From: JANNOG01 sp050329415
Lineage (GTDB): Bacteria; Actinomycetota; Actinomycetes; Actinomycetales; JBBAYJ01
DNA length: 34,221 nucleotides
Assembly: GCA_050329415.1 (NCBI GenBank)
Contig: JBHJOS010000111.1
Span: 1-34,221, forward strand
Direction: 5' to 3'
Positions 1 to 7,568 of this stretch are shown piece after piece. A program made the translations under genes and the position numbers. The notes beneath the pieces are model-generated. The model ran no database searches, was not told the DNA's origin, and saw only the letters and a program-made list of their open reading frames with translations. Numbering within the stretch: position 1 is the first letter of the stretch; each line of letters starts with the position of its first letter.

Positions 1-3
1 CGC

Positions 4-192
4 GTGCACGTCATCGTCGACCTGGACGTCTGCCAGAACCACGGCCAGTGCGCCTTCGCCGCCCCCGAGGTGTTCGAGATCAACGTCGACGGCGACCTCG
101 AGTACGTCGAGCACCCGCCGGACGACCAGCGGGCGGCGGTCGAGGACGCGGTCGACGTGTGCCCGGTCCAGGCCATCCGCATCGCCGACTGA
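4..192 (+). CDS. Small ferredoxin, 3Fe-4S/4Fe-4S type (P450 redox partner)
   Basis: A 62-residue acidic ferredoxin that would carry single electrons in the cytosol, most likely from the reductase encoded next door to a cytochrome P450. The cluster motif is visible: C10-Q-N-H-G-Q-C16 near the N terminus and C53-P near the C terminus. In a normal 4Fe-4S single-cluster ferredoxin a cysteine would sit at position 13; here it is His13. Such variants are known among actinobacterial P450 ferredoxins, with either a 3Fe-4S cluster or an unusual fourth ligand. The GTG at position 4 gives the normal family length, but its ribosome-binding site would lie outside the window, so the start is provisional. 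The reductase starts 11 bases downstream, so the two are almost certainly one operon. Confidence 0.9.
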   Translation: MHVIVDLDVCQNHGQCAFAAPEVFEINVDGDLEYVEHPPDDQRAAVEDAVDVCPVQAIRIAD

Positions 193-203
193 GCGGGCGC
201 ACG

Positions 204-1505
204 ATGGCGGGCGTCCCGCTGCCCGGCGGCGGCCGGGTGGTCGTCGTCGGCGGCTCCCTCGGCGGGCTGCGCGCGGCGGAGTCGCTGCGGTCGGCGGGGT
301 TCGCCGGCCGGTTGACGGTGGTGAGCGAGGAGGCGTGGTTCCCCTACAACCGGCCCCCGCTGTCCAAGGAGGCGCTACGGTCCGGGGTCGAGCACGCGAC
401 GCTGGAGTTCCGGCGCCGGGAGTCGGTGGCCGACGTCGAGTGGCGGCTGGGTTCCCGGGCCGTGGCGTCCGACCTGGTGGCGCGGACGGTCACGCTCGAC
501 GACGGCGAGGTGCTGTCGTGGGACGGCCTGGTGGCGGCGACCGGGCTGCGCCCGCGCCGGCTCCCGGTGCCCGGCCCGCCCCCCCAGATCGCCGCCGGGC
601 GGTACGTGCTGCGCACCCTCGACGACGCGGTCGCCCTGCGCGAGCGGATCCGGCCCGGGACGCGGGTCGTGGTCGCCGGGGCCGGGTTCATCGGCTGCGA
701 GGTCGCGGCGACCGCGCGGGCACTGTCGTGCGATGTCGTCAACGTCGCGGTCGACTCCCGACCCATGATCCGCCCGCTCGGGGAGCTGCTCGCGGCCGAG
801 CTCCAGCGCCGGCTGGCGGAGCGCGGCCTGACGTTCCGGCTCGGAGTCGGGATCGAGTGCTTCCTGGGGGAGGACCGGGTCCAGGGGGTCCGGCTGTCCG
901 ACGGGACGGAGTTGCCCGCCGACGTGGTGGTGGAGGCGGTGGGCTCCCGCTGCAACACGGAGTGGCTGGCCGGCAACGGGCTCGACCTCGCCGACGGCGT
1001 GCTCGCCGACGGCGCGCTGCGGATGCTGCGTGCCGACGGCACCCCGGTCGACGGGGCCCACGTGGTCGGCGACCTCGCCCGGTTCCCCTACCCGGTCGTC
1101 GACGACGTGCCCCGGCGGATCGAACACTGGAGCCTGCCCACCGACACCGGCCGCCGGGCCGGACCGGTGCTCGCGGCCTGGCTGGCCGGGGAGCCCGCGG
1201 CCTACGCCGAGGTGGTCGCGCGGCCGTTCTCGCCCGTCCCGTCGTTCTGGTCGGACCTGTTCGAGCTGCGCCTGCAGTCGTTCGGGATCCCCGGCGCGGG
1301 TGAGGAGGCTCTGGTCCTCGAGGGCGAGCTGAGCGGCCCGGTGGTCGTCGGCTACCTGCGCGGCGGCGTCCTCGTCGGGGTGGTGGCCCTCGACGCCACC
1401 AAGCAGGCCATGCCCTACCGCGCGCGCCTGGGCGAGGTGATGCGGGGCTCGGGTCAGCCGGGCGGAGGGCACCTCACGGACACCCGACCGTCACGCGGAC
1501 CATGA
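204..1505 (+). CDS. NAD(P)H-dependent ferredoxin reductase (FAD)
   Basis: A 433-residue flavoprotein of the pyridine nucleotide-disulphide oxidoreductase superfamily, of the type that reduces small ferredoxins for P450s and dioxygenases. The N-terminal FAD-binding Rossmann motif is VVVVGGSLGGLRAAESLR (about residues 12-29), followed by the family signature YNRPPLSKEAL. A second Rossmann motif, VVVAGAGFIGCEVAA, near residue 155 binds NAD(P)H. The FAD-contacting GDLAR segment and an EHWS motif occur in the C-terminal half, and the last ~100 residues form the reductase C-terminal domain. ATG at 204 was chosen because it places the first glycine motif at the usual distance from the N terminus. 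It follows the ferredoxin by 11 bases, so the two are expected to be co-expressed. Length is normal for the family. Confidence 0.93.
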   Translation: MAGVPLPGGGRVVVVGGSLGGLRAAESLRSAGFAGRLTVVSEEAWFPYNRPPLSKEALRSGVEHATLEFRRRESVADVEWRLGSRAVASDLVARTVTLDDGEVLSWDGLVAATGLRPRRLPVPGPPPQIAAGRYVLRTLDDAVALRERIRPGTRVVVAGAGFIGCEVAATARALSCDVVNVAVDSRPMIRPLGELLAAELQRRLAERGLTFRLGVGIECFLGEDRVQGVRLSDGTELPADVVVEAVGSRCNTEWLAGNGLDLADGVLADGALRMLRADGTPVDGAHVVGDLARFPYPVVDDVPRRIEHWSLPTDTGRRAGPVLAAWLAGEPAAYAEVVARPFSPVPSFWSDLFELRLQSFGIPGAGEEALVLEGELSGPVVVGYLRGGVLVGVVALDATKQAMPYRARLGEVMRGSGQPGGGHLTDTRPSRGP

Positions 1506-1701
1506 TTCCGCCATGCTCGTTGCGCCCGGCAACCGGGTCGCTCTCACGCAGCAGCGAGCCACCGCTTGAACAGCCCGACTCACCTCCGCCAGCGACGGGG
1601 AACGCCGATCGGCTTTCGAGCGCACGCCACGTCGACGGGTGTCCCGCTGCAGGCGCACGACACCTCTGTCCAGGTTCTCGATCACCTGAGGGATGTCCGT
1701 G
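1506..1701. other. Intergenic spacer between converging reductase and vapC
   Basis: No convincing gene. Near 1525-1542 there is a short hairpin (CCCGG-CAA-CCGGG) just after the reductase stop codon that may help terminate transcription. Reading frames here do not resemble any protein I recognise. Confidence 0.4.
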
Positions 1702-2091
1702 TCACCAGGCCAGACGGAGCCCCGGCAACTGCGAGAACGCGGCATCCTGGGTCACGAGAGTCAACGACTCGACCATGCACTGAGTCGCGATCATGCGATC
1801 GAACGGGTCCCGGTGATCCCAGGCCAGCATCCCGGCCGTCAGTGCATGCCGGGACGTCACCGCCACCTCGTCGGCGCGCAGCCGGCGCAGGTGCTGCTCG
1901 TAACCGTGGACCACGGCCTGGGCCTCGGGCAGCTTCCCGAGTCGATGCTTGGTCCCGATCTCCCAGGCGCTGGCGGCCGACACCCACACCTCGGTCTCCG
2001 CGGCCCTGATCAGGTCGAGGGTCGGCGTCGGCACACGATCGGGCGACAGCAGGACCCAGAGAAGGGCATGGGTGTCGAGCAGGAGTCGCAT
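1702..2091 (-). CDS. vapC: PIN-domain ribonuclease toxin, VapC family
   Basis: A 129-residue PIN-domain protein, expected to be an RNA-cleaving toxin held inactive by the antitoxin encoded just upstream. It opens with MRLLLDTHALLW, giving the first catalytic acid D6. It continues with E44 in SAWEIGTK, D95/D98 in WDHRDPFDRMIATQ and D116 in LVTQDAAF, which is the complete PIN acidic set, so the enzyme looks intact. ATG at 2091 is preferred over the in-frame GTG at 2103 because GGGAGTG lies immediately before it and because PIN toxins normally begin right at the first beta strand. The antitoxin stop codon is only 2 bases upstream, a normal coupled arrangement. The last 24 codons are duplicated in decayed form at 3345-3417. 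Confidence 0.92.
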   Translation of the reverse strand: MRLLLDTHALLWVLLSPDRVPTPTLDLIRAAETEVWVSAASAWEIGTKHRLGKLPEAQAVVHGYEQHLRRLRADEVAVTSRHALTAGMLAWDHRDPFDRMIATQCMVESLTLVTQDAAFSQLPGLRLAW

Positions 2092-2093
2092 GC

Positions 2094-2306
2094 TCACTCC
2101 CACGCCGCCAGTTCGTCCCCCGGCAGCGGCTCGAAGAAGGCGTCGGACAGGTGACCGGCGACGAAGCCCACTTCGCGAAGTGGCGGGGCTCCGACCGGCA
2201 CAAGGCGGGCGACCGGTCGGCCACCGCGAGCGATGGTGACGTCCTCGCCCGCCTGGACGCGGGCGAGGATGCGCGAGAGATGGGTTTTTGCCTGCTGAAC
2301 ATTCAT
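2094..2306 (-). CDS. Antitoxin of Phd/YefM type, partner of VapC
   Basis: A 70-residue antitoxin. The N-terminal half (MNVQQAKTHLSRILARVQAG, then EDVTIARGGRPVARLVP) is the Phd/YefM fold, which binds DNA as a dimer and autoregulates the operon. The C-terminal tail (roughly residues 40-70, acidic and aromatic, ending DELAAWE) should wrap around the toxin. ATG at 2306 has an AGGTGAG ribosome-binding site about 8 bases upstream; an in-frame GTG one codon earlier is possible. It overlaps nothing and is followed after 2 bases by vapC. A putative operator lies at 2321-2338. Confidence 0.9.
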   Translation of the reverse strand: MNVQQAKTHLSRILARVQAGEDVTIARGGRPVARLVPVGAPPLREVGFVAGHLSDAFFEPLPGDELAAWE

Positions 2307-2320
2307 CACCAGACTCACCT

Positions 2321-2338
2321 GACCAAGTCTAGCTGGTC
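2321..2338 (-). promoter_or_regulatory. Putative operator/promoter of the vapBC pair
   Basis: An imperfect palindrome GACCA-N8-TGGTC sits 15 bases upstream of the antitoxin start. On the minus strand it contains TAGACT, a plausible -10 hexamer, so an antitoxin dimer bound here would cover the promoter. The -35 is not convincing. This is inferred from position and symmetry only. Confidence 0.4.
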
Positions 2339-2506
2339 CGACTCGCGTGCGTCGTCGAGCGCCTGGGCGAGGTGATGACCGGGCAGAGGTGAGCACCGCA
2401 GGGGCGGACATCCCTGCCCTCGCGAGGCTGGTCCTCGTGATGTGTATCGGACACACTTGCCGGGGCGGGCGATGGGGCCGGCCAACGACGACGAGGGAGT
2501 CTCGCC

Positions 2507-3322
2507 ATGACCGGACGCATCCGAGCAGTTCTCGCCGGGGGGGTGGCGGTCGTCGCGGCCGTCGCCGGGTTCGCCGCCCCGGCGGCCGCAGCCGCCGAGC
2601 CCGTCGACTACGTCGCGCTCGGCGACTCGTACTCCGCCGGCCTCGGCGCCCGCTCCTACGACCCGGCGTCGGGGGACTGCTCGCGCAGCTCGAACGCCTA
2701 CCCGGCGATGTGGGCGGCGGCGAACGCACCCGCCACGTTCGCCTTCGTCGCCTGCAGCGGCGCCACCACCTCGGACGTGCGGTCCGAGCAGCTGTCGGCG
2801 CTGACCGACGCCACCGACCTCGTGACCCTCACGGTCGGCGGAAACGACGTCGGGTTCGCGCCGATCCTCGCCACGTGCGTCATCGGCACCGACGCGGCCT
2901 GTGACGGCGGCCTCGACACGGCGGCGTTCCTCATCGACACCTGGCTGCCCGGCGCTCTGGCCGGCCTGTACGCGGACATCTCCGCGGCGGCGCCGGGGGC
3001 GAGCGTGGTCGTCGTCGGCTACCCCCGGCTGTTCGACCCTGCGGCGCGCAGCATCGGCAAGCTCGAGCCGGACGAGCAGCGCCGGATGAACGAGCTCGCC
3101 GAGCGGCTCAACGACCGGACCGAGGCGGCGGCGACCCAGGCCGGGTTCCGCTTCGTGAGCGTCGAGGACTCCTTCGCCACCCACGGGGTCGGTGCCCCGG
3201 AGCCCTGGGTGATCGGTCTCACGCTGCGGCTGAACGAGTCCTTCCACCCGAACGCAGCCGGCCAGTCCCAGGGCTATCTGCCGGTCCTGCAGACGGTCAC
3301 CGACGGATCCCTCGCAGGCTGA
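2507..3322 (+). CDS. Secreted SGNH/GDSL-family esterase or lipase
   Basis: A 271-residue exported hydrolase, similar in layout to the Streptomyces SGNH lipases and esterases. A Sec signal peptide (MTGRIRAVLAGGVAVVAAVA and a following alanine-rich stretch) should be cleaved near AAAAAEP around residue 31. Block I is ALGDSYSAG with nucleophile S41; the oxyanion-hole Asn is in TVGGNDVG (N113); the C-terminal block is ESFHPN with H247, where the usual DxxH is ExxH. Cysteines at 58, 83 and further on (TCVIGTDAAC) fit the disulphides of secreted members. ATG at 2507 is preceded by GAGGGAG. The gene stands alone and is transcribed away from the toxin-antitoxin pair. The natural substrate (lipid or acyl ester) cannot be told from the sequence. 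Confidence 0.92.
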   Translation: MTGRIRAVLAGGVAVVAAVAGFAAPAAAAAEPVDYVALGDSYSAGLGARSYDPASGDCSRSSNAYPAMWAAANAPATFAFVACSGATTSDVRSEQLSALTDATDLVTLTVGGNDVGFAPILATCVIGTDAACDGGLDTAAFLIDTWLPGALAGLYADISAAAPGASVVVVGYPRLFDPAARSIGKLEPDEQRRMNELAERLNDRTEAAATQAGFRFVSVEDSFATHGVGAPEPWVIGLTLRLNESFHPNAAGQSQGYLPVLQTVTDGSLAG

Positions 3323-3344
3323 GCCGGCTGCCGCGGGCTCCGCG

Positions 3345-3417
3345 TCACCAGGTCGGACGGAGCCCCGGCAACTGCGAGCACGCAGCGTCCCGGGTGACGC
3401 GAGTCAGCGACGCCACC
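3345..3417 (-). pseudogene. Remnant of a vapC 3' end (last ~24 codons)
   Basis: Read on the minus strand, this segment encodes SLTRVTRDAACSQLPGLRPTW followed by a stop, which matches the intact VapC C terminus SLTLVTQDAAFSQLPGLRLAW almost residue for residue. At DNA level 3344-3417 repeats 1701-1774 in the same orientation with roughly one mismatch in eight. Upstream of this point the resemblance to VapC stops abruptly, so only the tail of a second toxin gene survives. It has no start codon and no antitoxin. It lies just downstream of the esterase and just beyond the end of the sensor kinase gene. Confidence 0.75.
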
Positions 3418-3457
3418 ACGGACGTCGACCCAGGGACTCCCCGGCATCGATGCGGCG

Positions 3458-5968
3458 TCAGGCTCTCCGGGGCTCCGAGCGCTGCCGGAGGTGCCGAGCC
3501 GCCTGGAGCCCGGCGCCGTACTCCGCCAGTCGGCCCCGCACCGCGTCCGGGTCCCGGGACGCGCCCGGGTCGGACTCGGGGTCCGCCGTCCCGGGCAGCA
3601 GCGCCGTCATGGGTTGCCGCCGGGGCAGCCCGGCCGCCGTCAGCTCGGTGTGCTGCTGGGTGCTCACCGCAGCCGCCGCCGACCACCCCCGGTCGGCGGC
3701 GGAGGCGTAGGCCCCGGCGCCCGGCGCGGTCGACGCCCGGGCACTGCCCGGGTCGGACCGGAACCACGCCGACACGCTCGCGAAGATCGGGGCGTTCTCC
3801 TCGCTGCCCTCCGTCGTCTCGGCCGGGCTCGTCAGCGGGTCGGCCCCGGCCGAGAAGATCGATGCGGGAGGTCGCGCCGATGCGGTCGACGGCTGCCGAG
3901 CGGGGTGACCGGGTGAGGGTCGAGGGCCCGCCGGGGGCTCGGGCACCGGCCGGTCGTCGCGGGGCGGGGCCGCCCGTTCCGTCCGGGAGGGCCGCTCCCC
4001 GGTCCCCGCCCGTCCCAGGGCTGGCACCGCCCCCGCGACGAAGGCCGCCTCCGGCACCTCGACCGTGGCCGCCGTCCCCCCGCCGGCCGCGGGCGCGAGG
4101 GACACCCGGATGCCGTGGCGGTGCGCGAGCTGGGAGACCACGAACAGACCCATGTGGCGGGGCGTCTCCGCGCTGATCCCCGCCGGCCGGGCGAGTGTCG
4201 CGTTGTGCTCGGCCAGTGCGTCCGGTGCCAGCCCGATCCCGCGGTCGGTGACGGTGACCTGGGCGCCGTCGCCCGGGTTCCGGGCGGCTGCCACCAGGAC
4301 CCGGCTCTCCGGCGGGCTGAACACCGTGGCGTTGTCGAGCAGCTCGGCGAGCAGGTGCACGATGTCCCGCGCCACGCCCCCCGCGATCATCCCGTCGGAG
4401 CGGACGGCGACGTCGATCCGCTCGTACTGCTCGGTCTCCGACACGGCGGCCCGGACCGTGTCGACGACCCGGAGGTCGGAGGCCGGGCCACGGCCACCGA
4501 GATCCGCCCCGGCGAGAACCATGAGGTTGTCGTTGTTGCGTCGCATCCGGGCTGCGAGGTGGTCCAGCCGGAACAGCTGCGCCAGCTGGTCGGGGTCGTT
4601 CTCGTCGGTCTCGAGCCGGTCCAGCAGGGTCACCTGGCGTTCCACCAGGCCCTGGGTGCGGCGGACGATGTTCGCCAGCAGCCGGTGGGAGTCGTCGTTC
4701 GCCCGCCGGCCCCGCTCGTGGTCCCGGGCGACTGAGACGGCCTGCTGGTTGAGCTCGTCGATGGCTCGGGCCACCTGCCCGACTTCGTCCCTGGTCATCG
4801 CCCCCACCGTCGTGACCTCGGTGACGGAGTCGGGTCCGTGCGTGCGGATCCGTCGCAGGGCCTCCGGCAGGTCGGTCTCGGCGATGGTGCCGGCGTTGCG
4901 CGCCAGGCGGCGCAGGCTGCGGGCGATCGTCTCGCCCACGAGGACGGTGAGAGCCAGACCGCCCGCGAGGAGGAACGCCACGAGCACGCCCTCGACCACC
5001 GCGCGCTCCCGGGCCTCCTCCCCGGCCCGGGTGGCGCCGACGATCTGCCGACCGGTGAACCCCCGGGCCAGCGAGCTGAGCGCCCCGGCGGTCGAGTTCA
5101 CCGTCTCCGCCCACTCCGCGGCCGAGACCGCCAGCGGCCCCGTGGCGGCGGCCGGGTCGTCGAGCTGTGCGAGGACCTGCTCGAGCAGGACCTCGCGATC
5201 GGTGTTGAGGAGGAGGTCGTCGGCGCGGTCCACGTAGGCGGCGAAGGTCTCGTACGCCGCGGCCTGCCGGTCCGCCGCGGCCCGGACCTCTCCCGGACGC
5301 AGGGCCTGGGCGCCCTCGGATGCGGCGGCGAGGACGAGGGCGTCGACGAGCGTGCTGTACCGGTTCGCCTCGGTGAGCGCCTGAGATCCGAAGGCCTGCC
5401 GCTGCAGGCCGTTGTCGTCGATGGCGCCCGTGATCGCCGACATCACTCGCATCGCCTGCGCTGCTGCGGCGTCGTACTGGCGGGTGACCTCGACCAGCGG
5501 GACCGGGGCCGTGCTCGGCGGGCGGACCGTGCCGAGCGCGAGGAGAGTGTTGTTCAGTGCCCGGGTCTCCTCCGCGATCTCCGCCCGGGCGACCGGGTCG
5601 TCCTCGACGGCGAGCGCGTCCCGAATGTCGGCGACGGCGACGCTGGTCCGGTACTGGGTGCGTGCGGTCCTCACCTCGGCCGGCACCAGGCCGGCCGTCG
5701 TGAGGTCGACCCCGGCCCGGCCGGCCGTGACGGTGAACTGCTCCCGGTCGAGGGCGTCGACGAGGTCGGCGACGGTGCGCTGCGCCTGGGAGAGGACGGC
5801 GTCGTGCCGGTACCGCTCGGCGTCGTCCAGCAGGGAGTCGACACGCGCCGCACCGACGACTCCGGCCACCGTCGCCGGGACGACGAGGATGGCGAGGAGC
5901 TTCCACCGGACGGGCCAGTCACGGAACCGCAGTCGGCGAGGACGGCTCGTCGGTCGAGACGGGGGCAT
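3458..5968 (-). CDS. NIT-HAMP sensor histidine kinase (CvnA-like, nitrate/nitrite-sensor type)
   Basis: An 836-residue membrane kinase. After an arginine-rich start, TM1 is at about 22-40 (KLLAILVVPATVAGVVGA). A ~280-residue helical extracytoplasmic sensor of the NIT type follows, then TM2 at about 322-345 and a HAMP linker (IARSLRRLARNA). The phosphoacceptor-like helix FRLDHLAARMRRNNDNLMVL comes next, then the ATPase domain with N-box ELLDNATVFSPP, G1 DRGIGL and G2 MGLFVVSQLAHRHG. The last ~190 residues are a disordered Pro/Ala tail ending in the conserved RGRLAEYGAGLQAARH segment seen in Streptomyces conservon kinases. Those kinases are normally followed by roadblock, DUF742 and GTPase genes; here they are absent and a vapC remnant lies downstream. 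ATG at 5968 is just after GGGAAGCGAGG. Confidence 0.9.
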   Translation of the reverse strand: MPPSRPTSRPRRLRFRDWPVRWKLLAILVVPATVAGVVGAARVDSLLDDAERYRHDAVLSQAQRTVADLVDALDREQFTVTAGRAGVDLTTAGLVPAEVRTARTQYRTSVAVADIRDALAVEDDPVARAEIAEETRALNNTLLALGTVRPPSTAPVPLVEVTRQYDAAAAQAMRVMSAITGAIDDNGLQRQAFGSQALTEANRYSTLVDALVLAAASEGAQALRPGEVRAAADRQAAAYETFAAYVDRADDLLLNTDREVLLEQVLAQLDDPAAATGPLAVSAAEWAETVNSTAGALSSLARGFTGRQIVGATRAGEEARERAVVEGVLVAFLLAGGLALTVLVGETIARSLRRLARNAGTIAETDLPEALRRIRTHGPDSVTEVTTVGAMTRDEVGQVARAIDELNQQAVSVARDHERGRRANDDSHRLLANIVRRTQGLVERQVTLLDRLETDENDPDQLAQLFRLDHLAARMRRNNDNLMVLAGADLGGRGPASDLRVVDTVRAAVSETEQYERIDVAVRSDGMIAGGVARDIVHLLAELLDNATVFSPPESRVLVAAARNPGDGAQVTVTDRGIGLAPDALAEHNATLARPAGISAETPRHMGLFVVSQLAHRHGIRVSLAPAAGGGTAATVEVPEAAFVAGAVPALGRAGTGERPSRTERAAPPRDDRPVPEPPAGPRPSPGHPARQPSTASARPPASIFSAGADPLTSPAETTEGSEENAPIFASVSAWFRSDPGSARASTAPGAGAYASAADRGWSAAAAVSTQQHTELTAAGLPRRQPMTALLPGTADPESDPGASRDPDAVRGRLAEYGAGLQAARHLRQRSEPRRA

Positions 5969-6135
5969 GCCTCGCTTCCCATCGGGGCAGAACTGTGAGG
6001 AGCGTGGGTTCTCGGTGTCCCGGAGGGCCGGGGTCGTGACGGTCAGTGGCGTCGGCCCAGCATGGCGCCACCGACCGCGCCCAGTCCAGCCCCGAATGCC
6101 TCTGACCAGCAAACTTGCACACCGTGACCGCTTGG

Positions 6136-6846
6136 CTACGCGACCCTGTCGAGGAAGGCATCGACCAGGTCGTGGGCCCGCCGCCGGGCGTCCTCGGCCA
6201 CGACCCGGGTGTGCCGGAGCAGCACGTCCGGGTCCAGCCCGGCCCGTCGCAGGTCCTCCGTGCCGCCGTTGGCCAGCCATCCTTCGAGCATCGCGGCCGT
6301 GAGTTCGGGGTGGAACTGGACCGCGAGGGCCCGGCCGGCGATGAAGGCCTGGGACGCGGCGGCGTTCCGGGCCACGTCGGGGACACCTTCGGGCAACGCC
6401 CACCGGTCGTAGTGGTATTGGAACCACGCGCCCGGCGGGACCAGCCCCGGGTCGTCGCTGTGGACGAGGTGCCAGCCCAGCTCCGGCGCCGGGGAGCGGG
6501 CGACGGACCCGCCGACGGCCTCCGCCAGCAACTGCCCGCCGAAGCACAGCCCGAGGACCGGGACGCCCGCGTCCAGCGCCTCGCGCAGCCGCCGCTTCTC
6601 GGGCACCAGCCAGTTGCCGACGACGTCCTCGTCGTACACCCCCCAGACCGCGCCCATGACGACGACGACGTCGTAGGCGCGGAAGTCCGGGACGTCCACC
6701 ACGACATTCGGATCCCCGTGGAAGGCCGCCTCGTCCACGACGAGGAACTCCTCGACGTCGTGGCCGCGGTCCACGAACCGCTCACCGATCGGCCCCGGGG
6801 GGGACACGTGATCGTGCTGGACGACGAGGACCCGCCGGTGCGCCAT
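6136..6846 (-). CDS. Class I glutamine amidotransferase-like protein
   Basis: A 236-residue stand-alone class I glutamine amidotransferase domain. The nucleophile elbow is LGLCFGGQ with C101, and the rest of the triad is in AVQFHPEL (H179, E181), so the hydrolase site looks complete. Stand-alone members of this group act on glutamine or gamma-glutamyl compounds, or release ammonia to a partner; no synthetase partner is visible nearby, so the substrate is unknown. The start MAHRRVLVVQ places the first beta strand correctly. It lies 67 bases after the DUF6941-like gene and 167 bases before the kinase on the same strand, so it may share transcription with them, but the spacing is loose. Confidence 0.88.
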   Translation of the reverse strand: MAHRRVLVVQHDHVSPPGPIGERFVDRGHDVEEFLVVDEAAFHGDPNVVVDVPDFRAYDVVVVMGAVWGVYDEDVVGNWLVPEKRRLREALDAGVPVLGLCFGGQLLAEAVGGSVARSPAPELGWHLVHSDDPGLVPPGAWFQYHYDRWALPEGVPDVARNAAASQAFIAGRALAVQFHPELTAAMLEGWLANGGTEDLRRAGLDPDVLLRHTRVVAEDARRRAHDLVDAFLDRVA

Positions 6847-6913
6847 GGCCGTCAGGGTACGAACGATCTTGCGGTGCGCGCCAGGCGGGCGGTTCCCAGC
6901 GGGGGCGCCGCCG

Positions 6914-7402
6914 TCAGCCGGCGCCGCCCGGCCCGGCCCCCGGCGCCGGTGGCGGCTGCGGGCGCGACGGTTGCTGGGGCGGCGTGCGGGTCCCGAAGGA
7001 CGCCGTCCACGGCATGCCGACGGCCCCGTCGACGGTGACCCGCCACTGGAATCGGTGCCCGGGCGGCAGCGGGAGGCCGGGCAGCTGGACCGCCTGCGTC
7101 CACCGGATCGGCACCCCCTCCGGGTGGCCGGGCGGGCGCGCCACCCGGACCGTGAAAGTGATCTCGACGGTCCGCGGGGCCTGACCCGGGATCTGGACGG
7201 TGACCGGCCCGCCGTCCTCGTCGACGAGGTCGATCCGGACCGGGATGTCGCGGTCGGTCTCGCTCCAGTCGACGTCCATCAGGACGACCAGCCCCATCGG
7301 TGCCGTCGGCGAGCTGGTGAACGTCCAGCCCAGCCCGAGGGCGTGGGCCTTGCCGTCGGGGCCGGACTGGGCGGCGTCGGCGAGGAACAGGGCCACCCTC
7401 AC
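6914..7402 (-). CDS. DUF6941-like protein of unknown function
   Basis: A 162-residue soluble protein that resembles actinobacterial DUF6941-type proteins: MRVALFLADAAQ at the start, then GWTFTSSPTAPMGLVVLMDVDW, several beta-rich stretches (VTVQIPG, VEITFTVRVARPPG) and a Pro/Gly-rich unstructured tail (last ~25 residues). The pattern suggests a beta-sandwich, but no catalytic motif is apparent and the function is not known. The GTG start at 7402 has AGGAG 8 bases upstream. It diverges from the EamA transporter gene across a 166-base spacer. Confidence 0.75.
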   Translation of the reverse strand: MRVALFLADAAQSGPDGKAHALGLGWTFTSSPTAPMGLVVLMDVDWSETDRDIPVRIDLVDEDGGPVTVQIPGQAPRTVEITFTVRVARPPGHPEGVPIRWTQAVQLPGLPLPPGHRFQWRVTVDGAVGMPWTASFGTRTPPQQPSRPQPPPAPGAGPGGAG

Positions 7403-7509
7403 GGGCGGTGCTCCTGATGGTCTCGGACATCGCTGATTGGCGGTCGTGGGGCAACGGGAGGCAGGGCCACGTCCCGCATGCTGGCCTGCCCGGTCTCACA
7501 CGGCAAAGC

Positions 7510-7528
7510 GGGTGGGCGTTGTCCACCC
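7510..7528. promoter_or_regulatory. Inverted repeat in the divergent DUF6941/EamA spacer
   Basis: GGGTGG-N7-CCACCC lies 40 bases before the EamA start in a 166-base divergent spacer. It could be an operator or a small hairpin in the leader. Nothing links it to a particular regulator. Confidence 0.3.
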
Positions 7529-7568
7529 AGCGTGAAGAGGGTCTTTGCGCCCGAAGCCGGAGGTGCCC

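Noticed and set aside
1491..1701. Minus-strand frame after vapC
   Set aside because: There is no family resemblance and no ribosome-binding site; it overlaps the end of the reductase gene.
2441..2455. CRP-like box TGTGT-N5-ACACA before the esterase
   Set aside because: Symmetry is clear, but the spacing is one base short of the CRP pattern and the inner bases differ; too weak to call.
6105..6136. tRNA-like wording on the minus strand (TAGCCAAGCGGTCA)
   Set aside because: It looks like a tRNA D-arm, but there is no anticodon stem, T-loop consensus or acceptor pairing, and it begins with the stop codon of the amidotransferase gene.
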